A DNA stretch of 64,000 nt. It comes from Streptomyces zagrosensis (lineage in GTDB: Bacteria; Actinomycetota; Actinomycetes; Streptomycetales; Streptomycetaceae). The translations under genes were made by a program, and so were the position numbers. This document shows, one piece after another, positions 32,254 through 41,248 of the stretch; position 1 is the stretch's first letter; each line of letters opens with the position of its first letter. The DNA lies in contig NZ_JACHJL010000024.1 in NCBI RefSeq assembly GCF_014203645.1, forward strand, positions 1 to 64,000. The letters are read 5' to 3'. The notes below the pieces were generated by a model. It was not told the DNA's origin. It saw only the letters and a list, made by a program, of their open reading frames with translations, and made no database searches.

Positions 32254-34554
32254 CTAGCGCCAATCCGGCCAGCCGCCGTTGCTGCGGTCACCGTCGTTGC
32301 CTCGGCCGCCGTTACCGCCGCCGTCGCCGCCCCCGAGGATGTCCGGGATGTCGATGTCGGGCCACGGGTTGTCACCGCTATTACTGCTATTACCGTTGTC
32401 GCCACCGGAGCGGCCCGGCTTGTTGCGTTTGTCGGGCTTGTTGTCGTCCCTGTCGTCGCCCTTATTGTCGGGCTTTTTCTCCTTGTCGGGGTTGGCGATG
32501 TGCACCGTTTTGAAGCCGGGCGCCGGCTTGCCCTCCAGGGCGCCGCTCATGGCGTCCTTCCAGATCGGCCCCGGGATGTCGGCTCCGAATACCTTCTCGT
32601 GGTGGACGCCACCGATGGTGATGTTCTTCATCTCGACGTCCCTCTCGCCCGGGCCGCCGACCCAGACGGCGCCCGCGAGATTCGGGGTGTAGCCGACGAA
32701 CCAGGCGGCCTTGCGGTTGTCCGTCGTACCCGTCTTGCCCGCGCTGGCCCGGCTGCTCAGGCCCGCTTTCCTACCGGTGCCATCCTCGACGACGCCGCGC
32801 AGCAGGGTGTTGATGGTGTCGGCGGTCTTCTTCGACATGGCCTGCGAGCACGTGGACTGCGGCACCTTCAGCTTCTTACCGCCAGGGCCGGTGATCGAGT
32901 CGATGAAGACCGGGGAGCAGTAGACGCCGCGGTTGGCGAAGGTCGCGTAGGCGTTGGCCATGATCAGTGGGGACATGTTGGCACTGCCGAGCGTGATGGA
33001 AGGGCTTTGGGGAAGCTTGTCACCGGACGCGGGATGTACACCCATCTTGTTGGCCAGTTCAGTGACCGGGCAGATCCCGATGTCACTGATCAACTGGACG
33101 AAGTAGGTGTTGACCGACTTGGCGGTCGCCTCCTGCATCCGGTACGGACCGACCTCATCGCGGTTCTCGTTCTGGACGGTCTCGGGGTCGTGGTCGTCGT
33201 TGCGCCAACTGCCCGAGCAGGTGGAGACGGGGCTCGGGTAGTCCATCTGATACGGCGATGAGTAGCGCTGGGTGGGCTTCTTGCCCTTCTCCAGCGCGGC
33301 GGCGGCGGTGATCGGCTTGAATGTCGATCCGGTCTGGAAGCCGTACGCCGAGCCGCCCATCTTCTTGTCGGCGGACAGGTTGATCTGTGTCTCGTTCTCG
33401 CCGAAGCCGTACGGCCGGGACTGGCCCATGCCGAGGACCTTGCCGCTGCCCGGTTCGATCAAAGTGACGGCCGTGGCCACCGTGTCCGACTGGTAGACGT
33501 GCGCCTTGATCGACTTTTGCACCGAGTCCTGCGCCCGCGGGTCGAGCGTCGTACGGATCGTCAGGCCGCCCTGGTTCCAACGCTTCGCCCGTGCCTTGGA
33601 GGTCTTGCCGAATACCGGATCGGAGAGGAAGACCTGTCGTACGTAGTCACAGAAGAAGCCGGCGCCATCGACTGCGGTGATGCAGCCGTTCTTGGGCCTG
33701 CTGATCTTCAGGCCTAGCGGTTTCTTCTGCGCGGCGGCGGCCTGCGCTGAGGTGACGTCCTTCACCTCGGCCATCCGCCCCAGCACGGTGTTGCGCCGCT
33801 CGGTCGCCTCCTGCGGGTCGTTGACCGGGTCGTACCGGCTCGGCGACTGAACGATCCCCGCGAGGAGCGCCGACTGTTCCAGGTTGAGGTCCTTGGCGCT
33901 CTTGCTGAAGTAGCGCTGGGCAGCGGCCTCCACGCCGTACGCCTGCTGCCCGAAAAAGGTGATGTTCAGGTAGTTCTGAAGGATGCGCTTCTTGCCGAGT
34001 TCCTTCTCGACCTGGATCGCGTACTTCAGTTCCTTGATCTTTCGGCCGATGCTCTGTTCGGTGGCAGCGGCGAACTTGCCGGAGTCGTTCCCGGCCTCCT
34101 CGATGAAGACGTTCTTCACGTACTGCTGGGTGAGCGTCGAGGCCCCCTCGGAGACCCCGCCTGACTGCGCGTTCTTGTTCACCGCGCGCAGTACGCCCTT
34201 GAGGTCGATCGCCCCGTGCTCGTAGAAGCGTGCGTCCTCGATCGCGACGATCGCTTTCTGCATGTACGGGGAGATGTCCGCCAGACCCACCACGGTCCGG
34301 TCGCGGGAGTAGACCTTCGCGATCTCGTTGCCCTTGACGTCCAAGATCGTGGTCCGCTCGCTCAACGGCGGCGCCTTCATGTTGGCTGGAATCTCGTCGA
34401 AGCCTTCGACGGAACCCTTGGCCGCGAGGCCGAGCACGCCCGCGGCGGGCAGCGCAAGGCCGGCCAGTACGGCTCCGGAGAGCACGCTGACCCCGAGGAA
34501 CTTCGCGGCCTGCTGGGTCGTGGTGAGACCTCCGCCGGAGCGCTTCTTTCCCAT
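32254..34554 (-). CDS. Class A (bifunctional) penicillin-binding protein
   Basis: 766 residues. A membrane anchor lies at about 17-42. The glycosyltransferase-51 domain follows (IEDARFYEHGAIDLKGVLRA, SEGASTLTQQYVKNVF, FGQQAYGVEAAAQRYFSK). Then comes the transpeptidase domain with GSTFKPI (SxxK), a Ser-x-Asn in SVNTYF and the KTGTTD box. The last 75 residues are a Gly/Asp/Asn-rich disordered tail (DKRNKPGRSGGDNGNSSNSG). It polymerises and cross-links peptidoglycan outside the membrane. It lies next to wblA in divergent orientation, an arrangement I recall from S. coelicolor (SCO3580-SCO3579). Confidence 0.92.
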   Translation of the reverse strand: MGKKRSGGGLTTTQQAAKFLGVSVLSGAVLAGLALPAAGVLGLAAKGSVEGFDEIPANMKAPPLSERTTILDVKGNEIAKVYSRDRTVVGLADISPYMQKAIVAIEDARFYEHGAIDLKGVLRAVNKNAQSGGVSEGASTLTQQYVKNVFIEEAGNDSGKFAAATEQSIGRKIKELKYAIQVEKELGKKRILQNYLNITFFGQQAYGVEAAAQRYFSKSAKDLNLEQSALLAGIVQSPSRYDPVNDPQEATERRNTVLGRMAEVKDVTSAQAAAAQKKPLGLKISRPKNGCITAVDGAGFFCDYVRQVFLSDPVFGKTSKARAKRWNQGGLTIRTTLDPRAQDSVQKSIKAHVYQSDTVATAVTLIEPGSGKVLGMGQSRPYGFGENETQINLSADKKMGGSAYGFQTGSTFKPITAAAALEKGKKPTQRYSSPYQMDYPSPVSTCSGSWRNDDHDPETVQNENRDEVGPYRMQEATAKSVNTYFVQLISDIGICPVTELANKMGVHPASGDKLPQSPSITLGSANMSPLIMANAYATFANRGVYCSPVFIDSITGPGGKKLKVPQSTCSQAMSKKTADTINTLLRGVVEDGTGRKAGLSSRASAGKTGTTDNRKAAWFVGYTPNLAGAVWVGGPGERDVEMKNITIGGVHHEKVFGADIPGPIWKDAMSGALEGKPAPGFKTVHIANPDKEKKPDNKGDDRDDNKPDKRNKPGRSGGDNGNSSNSGDNPWPDIDIPDILGGGDGGGNGGRGNDGDRSNGGWPDWR

Positions 34555-34940
34555 GGAGGCAGCCTACGTTCTCATTTGCCGGACAGGCGCCCGCCTGTTC
34601 GCCTACGCTGTTTCACGCCAGCCCCAGTCGCACGCTGCCGCAACACCTCCGCCGTCACTCCAGTGAGTGATGAGACCTGCCGATATTGCCGGCATATGAC
34701 ATGAGATATCCCCATATGTCATGGGGGACTTGTGCCGTATTGTCGGAAAAGATGTCAATGTCGTCAGGTCACTCCGTTGGGTGATCTGCCGCGTACGCAT
34801 AGTCCGTTCGGGCCATTCAAGATTGGGCCCGCAGGGGGTGTTGCGCCCTGCCTGCCTTCCGTAACGTCCTCAACTGGCGACGGTGAATATGCCGTTTGTC
34901 GCCGTGGGGGAGCCTCAATTCGGGAGAGGACGGCGCCAGC
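34555..34940. other. Divergent promoter region between the penicillin-binding protein gene and wblA
   Basis: 386 bp without a gene. It includes a run of CATATG/ATGTCATATG-like short palindromes at about 34690-34725 (GGCATATGACATGAGATATC, then CCATATGTCATGG), AT-rich for this genome, that may bind a regulator of wblA. Confidence 0.5.
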
Positions 34941-35300
34941 ATGGGCTGGGTAACCGACTGGAGTGCGCAGGCAGCCTGCCGCACTACCGATCCGGATGAA
35001 CTTTTTGTACAAGGCGCAGCACAGAACAGAGCCAAGGCGGTCTGCACCGGCTGCCCGGTACGCACCGAGTGCCTCGCGGACGCTTTAGACAACCGCGTCG
35101 AATTCGGTGTGTGGGGCGGCATGACTGAACGCGAACGGAGGGCGCTGCTGCGTCGCCGTCCGACGGTCACCTCGTGGCGCAGATTGCTGGAGACGGCTCG
35201 CACGGAGTACGAGCGCGGCGCGGGCATCCTGCCCGTGGGGCTCGACGAGGACGAGTTCGACACCTACGACCACGATCACGACTACGCCGCAGTCGGCTAG
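34941..35300 (+). CDS. wblA: WhiB-like iron-sulfur regulator WblA
   Basis: 119 residues from ATG 34941 (GGGAGAGGA upstream). The four cluster-binding cysteines are in AACRTTDP, VCTGCPVRTEC, and the turn GVWGGMTERERRALLRRR follows. The sequence start MGWVTDWSAQAACRTTDPDE is, by recall, WblA of Streptomyces, a pleiotropic regulator that represses antibiotic production and is needed for normal sporulation. The C-terminus differs: an acidic, Tyr/His-rich tail (DEDEFDTYDHDHDYAAVG) makes it a little longer than the 112-residue S. coelicolor protein. Confidence 0.93.
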   Translation: MGWVTDWSAQAACRTTDPDELFVQGAAQNRAKAVCTGCPVRTECLADALDNRVEFGVWGGMTERERRALLRRRPTVTSWRRLLETARTEYERGAGILPVGLDEDEFDTYDHDHDYAAVG

Positions 35301-36131
35301 CGGACGGCTCCAACTGGGCCGATCGTTTCGACTGTCGCGCACATGCGTCCGCCATCGGGCGCCATGAGGCGGCCTCTTGCTGCCAAGGTCCCGAGACGGC
35401 CTTGCCGTGCGATGCCTCGCGCAGCGCGGTTCCCACCTGTGGGACCGTCTCAGGTGCCATACGTGGCCCTTCGCGCTGCCTGACGCCCTTCCAACTGCCG
35501 CTCGTTGGTGGTTGCTGGCTGCCGCTTCGCCATGTCGCCTTCCCCGACGCCGCGTTGGCTGCCTGACGCCTCCCGTAGCCCCGTCTGGCGCCCTATAGGC
35601 CCGCTCGGCGCCCCGTGGGCCCGTGCTGACGTTCCCGTAGCACCTACTCACTTCTCGCGGTCTCAACGGTCACCCCATGGTGGTACGGACGCGCTGTCGT
35701 GCGTTCGTCTGACGCCTCCCGGCCTGTGTACGGCCGGTCTTGTGCTGTTTGTGTTCTGCTCTGTTTTCGCCCCGCTCCCGCCCCGTTCCTGGCCTGCGTC
35801 ATGTCTGTGCCATGTCTGCGTCCGCGGGACGTGTGCCGTGCGCCGGTGGCCTGGTTCGTACGTACGGAAGCACGAACGTCTGGGACCGGCGAGCAGAGGT
35901 GCGGACGCGGATACGGATACGGACGAGACGCTGCCGAGGCACGGGCACGGGCATGTACGCGGAACGTAACCGATGCCGGGGCCGCTGGTCCTGGGAACGC
36001 GTGTGCCACTACCGCGATGGCAGGTTCTGGCCACCGTGTCTGCGGTACGTGTGCGATGCCTCCGTGCGCGAGACCTTCGGTGCGGGTACGGGGCCTGCGG
36101 CGTGCCGCCGCAGGAGCAGGCGGGGCGCGCG
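35301..36131. other. Long spacer after wblA
   Basis: 831 bp without a supported gene. Long frames exist on both strands but have low-complexity translations and shadow the ATPase gene. The part 35480-35640 has repeated GCCTGACGCC / TGGCTGC elements. wblA and the ATPase gene converge here, so a terminator is expected, but no strong hairpin stood out. Confidence 0.5.
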
Positions 36132-37700
36132 CTACTTCTGCTGCTGGGCGAGGCGGTCGCCCACGGCCCGCAGGCCCGCCAGGTCGTGTACGTCGCCCGG
36201 CAGCGCCGCCACCTCGGCAACCGGGACCCTCGGGTGCAGGGCGGTGAAACGATCCCGTGTGCGCTGTTCGCGGGTGAGTAGGGACATCCGCTCGGCGTGC
36301 AGCCGTAGCAGCCCCGCGGCCAATTGCTCGGCGTCGATGATGCCGAAGCCGTCGCTCGGGGCTGAGTTGGCCACGGCGGTCTCGTGCGCGACGTCTGCCG
36401 GCTGCGCCGGGGTCTCCGGGGGAGTGGTGACCTCGGTGGCGGTGGCATCGACCGGGCCCGTTGCCGATTCCGCGGCGGGCGGGGTGCTGGAGGTGGTGCG
36501 TGCTGTGGTGGTGGCGTGCGGCTCCTCGTTGCGGGCCTGCGCGCCGGTGGGGTCGGCGTGCCCTGCCGTGTCGGGCGGGAGCTGGGTTGTGGGCTGGGGT
36601 GAGCTTCCTTCCACCTGCCCGGTGGAAAGATCCACAATGCCGCCGCCAGGCAGATTTTCTGTTGAGTCGGCCAGCGCCGCCGCTGCCGCGTGCCCGCCGC
36701 CGGCCCCTTCGAGAACATCTGCGGCCGGCGCGTCGGCGAGCGTGTCTTCGCCGGCGGCAGTCGCCAACAGACTCTCGGCTGCCGCAAGCGCCCGCTCCGC
36801 CGAAAGCTGCGCGGCACCGCTGCCGTGCACCCGGTTCAGCACCAGCCCCGCTAGCGGCATGCGCTCGGCGGCCAACCGTTCGACGAAGTACGCCGCCTCG
36901 CGCAGCGCGTCCCGCTCTGGAGCGGCCACCACGATGAAGGCGGTGCCGGGGGCCTGGAGAAGCTGATATGTCGCGTCGGCGCGGGTCCTGAAACCACCGA
37001 ACATGGTGTCCATGGCCGCCGCGAACGTCTGTACGTCGCGCAGCAATTGACCACCGAGCAACTTGCTCACGGTTCCGGTCATCATCGACATGCCGACATT
37101 CAGAAACTTCATCCCGGCCCGGCCGCCAACCTTCGCCGGGGCCATCAAAAGCTTGATGAACTTCCCGTCCAGGAAGGAGCCGAGCCGCTTGGGCGCGTCG
37201 AGGAAGTCGAGCGCGGAACGGCTCGGCGGGGTGTCCACGATGATCAGGTCCCACTCGTCGCGGGCGCGGAGCTGGCCGAGTTTCTCCATGGCCATGTACT
37301 CCTGCGTGCCGGCAAAGCCGGCCGACAGGGACTGATAGAAGGGGTTCCGCAAGATTGCGGCGGCTCGTTCGGCGTCCGCGTGCGTCTCGACGAACTCATC
37401 GAAGGTCCGCTTCATGTCCAGCATCATGGCGTGCAGTTCGCCGCCGGCAGCGTCGTCGATGCCCTTGACCTGGCGCGGGATGTTGTCGAGCGAGTCGATG
37501 CCCATCGACTGCGCCAGCCGGCGGGCCGGGTCGATGGTGAGGACGACGACCTTGCGCCCCCGCTCCGCGGCCCGTACTCCGAGCGCCGCGGCCGTCGTCG
37601 TCTTGCCGACCCCGCCGGAGCCGCAGCACACCACGATCCGGGTCTGCGGGTCGTCAAGCACCGCATCGGCCTCCAGCCGTGGCGCCGCGTCCATCGTCAT
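36132..37700 (-). CDS. ArsA/GET3-type ATPase (second of a pair)
   Basis: 522 residues from ATG 37700 (CAGGAGGCGGC upstream). The open frame continues to 37868 but there only translates tandem repeats. Motifs: deviant Walker A CCGSGGVGKTTTAAALG, switch/Walker B DLIIVDTPPSRSALDFLDAP, VLNRVHG. After about 330 there is an Ala/Pro/Thr-rich linker, then a helical C-terminal part (IDAEQLAAGLLRLHAERMSL). These paired actinobacterial ATPases resemble ArsA/TRC40, but no arsenic genes are near. Function unknown; the pair is a conserved neighbour of wblA (SCO3577-SCO3578 by recall). Confidence 0.88.
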   Translation of the reverse strand: MTMDAAPRLEADAVLDDPQTRIVVCCGSGGVGKTTTAAALGVRAAERGRKVVVLTIDPARRLAQSMGIDSLDNIPRQVKGIDDAAGGELHAMMLDMKRTFDEFVETHADAERAAAILRNPFYQSLSAGFAGTQEYMAMEKLGQLRARDEWDLIIVDTPPSRSALDFLDAPKRLGSFLDGKFIKLLMAPAKVGGRAGMKFLNVGMSMMTGTVSKLLGGQLLRDVQTFAAAMDTMFGGFRTRADATYQLLQAPGTAFIVVAAPERDALREAAYFVERLAAERMPLAGLVLNRVHGSGAAQLSAERALAAAESLLATAAGEDTLADAPAADVLEGAGGGHAAAAALADSTENLPGGGIVDLSTGQVEGSSPQPTTQLPPDTAGHADPTGAQARNEEPHATTTARTTSSTPPAAESATGPVDATATEVTTPPETPAQPADVAHETAVANSAPSDGFGIIDAEQLAAGLLRLHAERMSLLTREQRTRDRFTALHPRVPVAEVAALPGDVHDLAGLRAVGDRLAQQQK

Positions 37701-37790
37701 GCCGCCTCCTGCCCGTACGTGTGCACGGCGTGCGGGGTCGTTTCGCCGGTGGGTGTGTCGTGCTTGATCGCGTCGGTCCTGACCGCGTTG

Positions 37791-37880
37791 TGTGTACCCG
37801 CGTTGTGTGTACTCGTGCCGTGCGTACCCGTGTCGTGCGTGCTCGCGCCGTGCGTACCTGTGTCGCACGCGCCCGGGGCG
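37791..37880. repeat. 15-bp tandem repeats between the two ArsA-type genes
   Basis: Six degenerate copies of TGTGTACCCGCGTTG-type units (TGYGTACYCGYGYCG consensus). The spacer between the two ATPase genes is 205 bp, and the repeats fill nearly half of it. Confidence 0.8.
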
Positions 37881-37905
37881 GGTGGGCGCGCCGTACGCCG
37901 GTCGT

Positions 37906-38883
37906 TCACGCAGCCCACTGCTTCCGCAGGTCTGCCGCGAGCCGGTAGAGCCCGGCTAGATCGACGCCTTCGGTGAGGAGTTCCAACTCGTGGGTCGGAA
38001 GGTCGAGTCGGGACAGCTCGGCGCGCTGGGTGCGTTCCAAAGTGACCCGCTCCGCATGCTCATGGGCCTGCTGGACAAGCGGCTCGACCAGCCGTTCCGC
38101 GCGCCCGCCGGCGCGCGGCGAGCCCAAGCCCGCCTGGGAGAGGGCCCGTGCGATGCCGGCCCGCTCGTAGGTGGCGGCGGCATCCACGGCCGAGGCGTCG
38201 AGGATCGCGGGCCGCACCATGTTGATCACCACGTCACCGACCGGGAGCCCTTCGGCGCGTAGCTCCGCGATGCCGTCCACGGTCTCTTGGACCGGCATCT
38301 CTTCAAGGAGCGTCACCAAGTGCACGGCTGTCTCCGAAGACTTGAGGACCCGCATCACGGCCTGCGCCTGGTTGTGTATGGGGCCCACCCGGGCCAGCCC
38401 GGCGACCTCGTCGTTGACGTTGAGGAAACGGGTGATCCGACCGGTCGGCGGGGCATCCATGACGATCGAGTCGTACGCGAACCGGCCGTCCTTGCCCTTG
38501 CGCCGCACCGCCTCGCACGCCTTGCCGGTCAGCAGCACGTCCCGCAGTCCCGGGGCGATCGTGGTGGCGAAGTCGATGGCGCCAAGCTTCTTCAACGCAC
38601 GCCCAGCGCTGCCCAGTTTGTAGAACATCTGCAAGTAGTCGAGGAGCGCCAGCTCGGGGTCGATGGCGAGCGCGTGCACCTCGCCGCCGCCCGCTGCGAC
38701 GGCGATCTTGCGTTCCTCGTATGGCAGCGCCTCCGTCTCGAAGAGTTGGGCGATGCCCTGTCGGCCCTCGACCTCGACCAACAGGGTGCGCCTGCCCTCG
38801 GTGGCGAGAGCCAACGCGAGTGCCGCGGCGACCGTGGTCTTGCCGGTGCCGCCCTTGCCACTAACGACATGGAGCCTGCTCAC
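37906..38883 (-). CDS. ArsA/GET3-type ATPase (first of a pair)
   Basis: 325 residues. Motifs: Walker A VVSGKGGTGKTTVAAALALA, ETEALPYEERKI, Walker B/switch II SIVMDAPPTGRITRFLN, NMVRPAIL, and a conserved C-terminal THELELLTEGVDLAGLYRLA. Size and layout are those of the single-domain ArsA-like ATPases of actinobacteria. It is upstream of the larger partner and divergent from the DUF4177 gene with only 72 bp between starts, so both promoters lie in that gap. Likely works as a heterodimer with the 522-residue partner. Confidence 0.9.
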   Translation of the reverse strand: MSRLHVVSGKGGTGKTTVAAALALALATEGRRTLLVEVEGRQGIAQLFETEALPYEERKIAVAAGGGEVHALAIDPELALLDYLQMFYKLGSAGRALKKLGAIDFATTIAPGLRDVLLTGKACEAVRRKGKDGRFAYDSIVMDAPPTGRITRFLNVNDEVAGLARVGPIHNQAQAVMRVLKSSETAVHLVTLLEEMPVQETVDGIAELRAEGLPVGDVVINMVRPAILDASAVDAAATYERAGIARALSQAGLGSPRAGGRAERLVEPLVQQAHEHAERVTLERTQRAELSRLDLPTHELELLTEGVDLAGLYRLAADLRKQWAA

Positions 38884-38955
38884 ATCTGTGAGCCTAACCA
38901 GTCCCCTTCCGGGCTACGCACGAGGCTCCCGGGGAGAGGCATTACAGTCGGCACC

Positions 38956-39114
38956 ATGACCAAGTGGGAATACGCGACCGTGCCGCTGCTCGTCCATGCG
39001 ACCAAGCAGATTCTGGACACCTGGGGCGAGGACGGCTGGGAGCTCGTTCAGGTGGTTCCGGGCCCGAACACCGACAATCTCGTGGCCTACCTCAAGCGGG
39101 AGAAAACCGCGTGA
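38956..39114 (+). CDS. DUF4177 family small protein
   Basis: 52 residues: MTKWEYATVPLLVHATKQIL, then DTWGEDGWELVQVVPGPNTD. The W-E-Y-x-x-V and G-x-D-GWELV pattern is that of DUF4177/DUF4177-like small beta proteins. Function unknown. The stop TGA overlaps the GTG of the RidA-like gene (39111-39114), a translational coupling that is typical at this locus. Confidence 0.85.
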   Translation: MTKWEYATVPLLVHATKQILDTWGEDGWELVQVVPGPNTDNLVAYLKREKTA

Positions 39115-39578
39115 GCGCCGTCGAGCAGCGGATCGCCGACCTCGGGCTGACGCTGCCCGAGGTTGCGGCACCGCTGGCGGCGTACGTTCCGGCGGTGCGT
39201 ACGGGGCCGTACGTCTATACCGCGGGCCAGCTTCCGATGGTCGCGGGCAAGCTGGCGCTGACCGGCAAGGTCGGGGCCGAAGTCACGGCCGACGAGGCCA
39301 AGCAGCAGGCCCGCATCTGCGCGCTCAACGCCCTGGCGGCCGTCAAGTCCCAGATCGGCGACCTCGACCGGGTGGTCCGGGTGGTCAAGGTAGTCGGCTT
39401 CGTCGCCTCGGCAGCCGACTTCACCGGCCAGCCGGGTGTCATCAACGGCGCGAGCGAGCTGCTGCGCGAGGTCCTCGGCGAGGCGGGCGTGCACGCGCGC
39501 AGCGCGGTCGGCGTCGCGGTGCTGCCGCTGGATGCGCCGGTGGAGGTCGAGATTCAGGTTGAGGTCGCGGGCGCCTAG
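39111..39578 (+). CDS. RidA/YjgF-family protein
   Basis: 155 residues, GTG at 39111 overlapping the DUF4177 stop. The Rid fold is clear: VRTGPYVYTAGQLPMVAGKL, GEVTADEAKQQARICALNAL-type stretch, VVRVVKVVGFVAS and ARSAVGVAVLPLDAPVEVEI. The Arg of the RidA deaminase site (ARSAVGV) is in place, though the usual preceding Thr/Pro context differs, as in the Rid subfamilies that may not be imine deaminases. Probably hydrolyses reactive enamine/imine intermediates. Confidence 0.88.
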   Translation: MSAVEQRIADLGLTLPEVAAPLAAYVPAVRTGPYVYTAGQLPMVAGKLALTGKVGAEVTADEAKQQARICALNALAAVKSQIGDLDRVVRVVKVVGFVASAADFTGQPGVINGASELLREVLGEAGVHARSAVGVAVLPLDAPVEVEIQVEVAGA

Positions 39579-40009
39579 CCGCGCCTATCCGCCTCAAGGC
39601 CGCGGGCGCAGCAGCCACTACGGCTGATGCGCCCGCAGCCGTACCCACCGGCGCGCGTTCGCAGCCGCCTGGCGCCCGCTTGCACGCCGTAGTCGTACGG
39701 GCTGCTGCGCCCGCGTACGCGCCGTAGCCGTACGGGCTGCTGCACCCGCGTACGCGCCGTAGTCGTACACGCTGCCGCGCCCGCTCGCACGCGGGAGCGC
39801 TCGCACTCCTGGCAGCGCCTGGCAGCGCCCCAGGCGGCGATAAGCACCGGGAAGCACCGAGAGCACTGAGGCGCGCCGAGAAGCGCCGGGGACCGCCAAG
39901 AACCGGGCACAGTGCTCAGCGGCGGTGCCGGGCCGGGCGCGGGCCAGGCTTCATCTCCTCGTCATGACTCCCCCTCGAACATCCGCGTACCAGCGCATAG
40001 CATCCGGCC
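39579..40009. other. Repeat-bearing spacer between the RidA-like and Nudix genes
   Basis: 431 bp with no gene. The part 39683-39787 consists of 35-bp repeats; the part around 39830-39900 is rich in AGCACCGAGA/AGCGCCG-like short repeats. Confidence 0.6.
39683..39787. repeat. 35-bp tandem repeat, three copies
   Basis: CCGTAG marks recur at 39687, 39722 and 39757. Each unit reads like CGCCGTAGTCGTACGGGCTG then CTGCGCCCGCGTACG with one to several changes, the third copy being the most degenerate. Confidence 0.8.
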
Positions 40010-41248
40010 ATGTCCACTACGAATGGTGCGGGGCCCGGAACACCGAAGGCCACGCGAGCGGCCACGCCGAAAAGCGCGCCGGACGCGGCGACGCAGGCCG
40101 CTCCGGAGCCCGCCCCGGGGACGAGGGCCGCACCGGCCGCACCGGCCGCACAAATCGCACCGGCCACGCAAGCCCCGCCGGCCACCCAAGCCGCACAGTG
40201 GTTTCCGCCGGAGTGGCCCGAGCGCATCCGGGCCCTGGCCAATGGGGAGCTGGAGCCTCCCGTCGCGCGCCGGGCGGCCACCGTGCTGCTGTTGCGCGAC
40301 GCTGCCGCCGGACCCGTCGTCTACATGCTGCGCCGCCGCGCCTCCATGGCCTTCGCCGGGGGCGCGTACGCGTATCCCGGTGGGTCCGTGGACGCGCGCG
40401 ATGAGGAGCGTGACACCGGTTGGGCCGGCCCCTCCCGTGCGCAGTGGGCGGTGCGGCTCGGGACCGACGAGACCACGGCGCAGGCCATCGTCTGCGCTGC
40501 GGTGCGCGAGACGTTCGAGGAGGCCGGGGTGTTGTTGGCCGGTCCGGACGCGGAGACGGTCGTCGCCGACACCACCGGTGACGACTGGGAGGCGGACCGC
40601 GCCGCGCTGGTGGCCCGCGAGCTGTCGTTCGCCGACTTCCTCGCCCGCCGTTCGCTGGTCCTGCGCTCCGACCTGCTGGGCGGCTGGGCGCGTTGGATCA
40701 CCCCGGAGTTCGAGCCACGCCGCTACGACACCTGGTTCTTCGCTGCCGCGCTCCCCGAGGGCCAGCGCACCAGGAACGCCTCGACGGAGGCGGACCGTAC
40801 GGTATGGATCAGGCCACAGGAGGCCGCCGCCGGGTACGATCAAGGCGAACTGCTGATGATGCCGCCGACGATCTCGACGCTGCGTCAGCTCGTGCCGTAC
40901 GCGACGGCCGCCGACGCGCTAGCCGCCTCCGCGGGCCGCGATCTGACGCCCGTCCTCGCCCGTGCCACGCTCCGCGACGGCGAGATCGAGCTGAGCTGGC
41001 CCGGGCACGAGGAGTTCACCCGGCACTTCGCTTCCGCCGGCCCTGCGACCCCCGGGGCCTCGACAGCCTCTGTAGTTTCAGGGACCTATCCGGCCCCTGA
41101 AACCTCCGCAGCACCCACAATTGCCGCGACCCCCGTCGCGGACGGCGCGTGCCTCGCTCCGGCCGCCACGTCCGTACAGCCCGCGCCACCCGCGCAATCC
41201 GCGCCCGCACCTTCCCATCCCGCTGCCACGGACGGAGCCAGCGCATGA
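40010..41248 (+). CDS. Nudix hydrolase, NUDT19/CoA-diphosphatase type
   Basis: 412 residues. An Ala/Pro-rich disordered N-terminus (1-65) precedes the Nudix domain: ARRAATVLLLRDAAAGPVVY, MLRRRASMAFAGGAYAYPGG and a split Nudix box whose helix reads AVRETFEEAGVLL. The gap between GGSVD and the RETFEEAG helix holds the insert typical of the NUDT19 class. Helical region EFEPRRYDTWFFAAALPEGQ follows, and the C-terminal 70 residues are again Ala/Pro-rich. Family members split CoA or nucleotide derivatives. It overlaps the metallo-beta-lactamase gene by 4 bp. Confidence 0.85.
   Translation: MSTTNGAGPGTPKATRAATPKSAPDAATQAAPEPAPGTRAAPAAPAAQIAPATQAPPATQAAQWFPPEWPERIRALANGELEPPVARRAATVLLLRDAAAGPVVYMLRRRASMAFAGGAYAYPGGSVDARDEERDTGWAGPSRAQWAVRLGTDETTAQAIVCAAVRETFEEAGVLLAGPDAETVVADTTGDDWEADRAALVARELSFADFLARRSLVLRSDLLGGWARWITPEFEPRRYDTWFFAAALPEGQRTRNASTEADRTVWIRPQEAAAGYDQGELLMMPPTISTLRQLVPYATAADALAASAGRDLTPVLARATLRDGEIELSWPGHEEFTRHFASAGPATPGASTASVVSGTYPAPETSAAPTIAATPVADGACLAPAATSVQPAPPAQSAPAPSHPAATDGASA

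Noticed and set aside
32110..33261. 383-residue plus-strand frame opposite the penicillin-binding protein gene
   Set aside because: Shadow of a clearly identified minus-strand gene.
37701..37868. N-terminal extension of the larger ArsA-type ATPase
   Set aside because: It only translates the 15-bp repeats; the ATG at 37700 has a strong ribosome site and starts just before the conserved domain.
37791..37880. Possible CRISPR-like array among the repeats (also 39683-39787 and 47404-47481)
   Set aside because: Units follow each other directly with no unique spacers, units are too short or too degenerate, and no cas genes are present.
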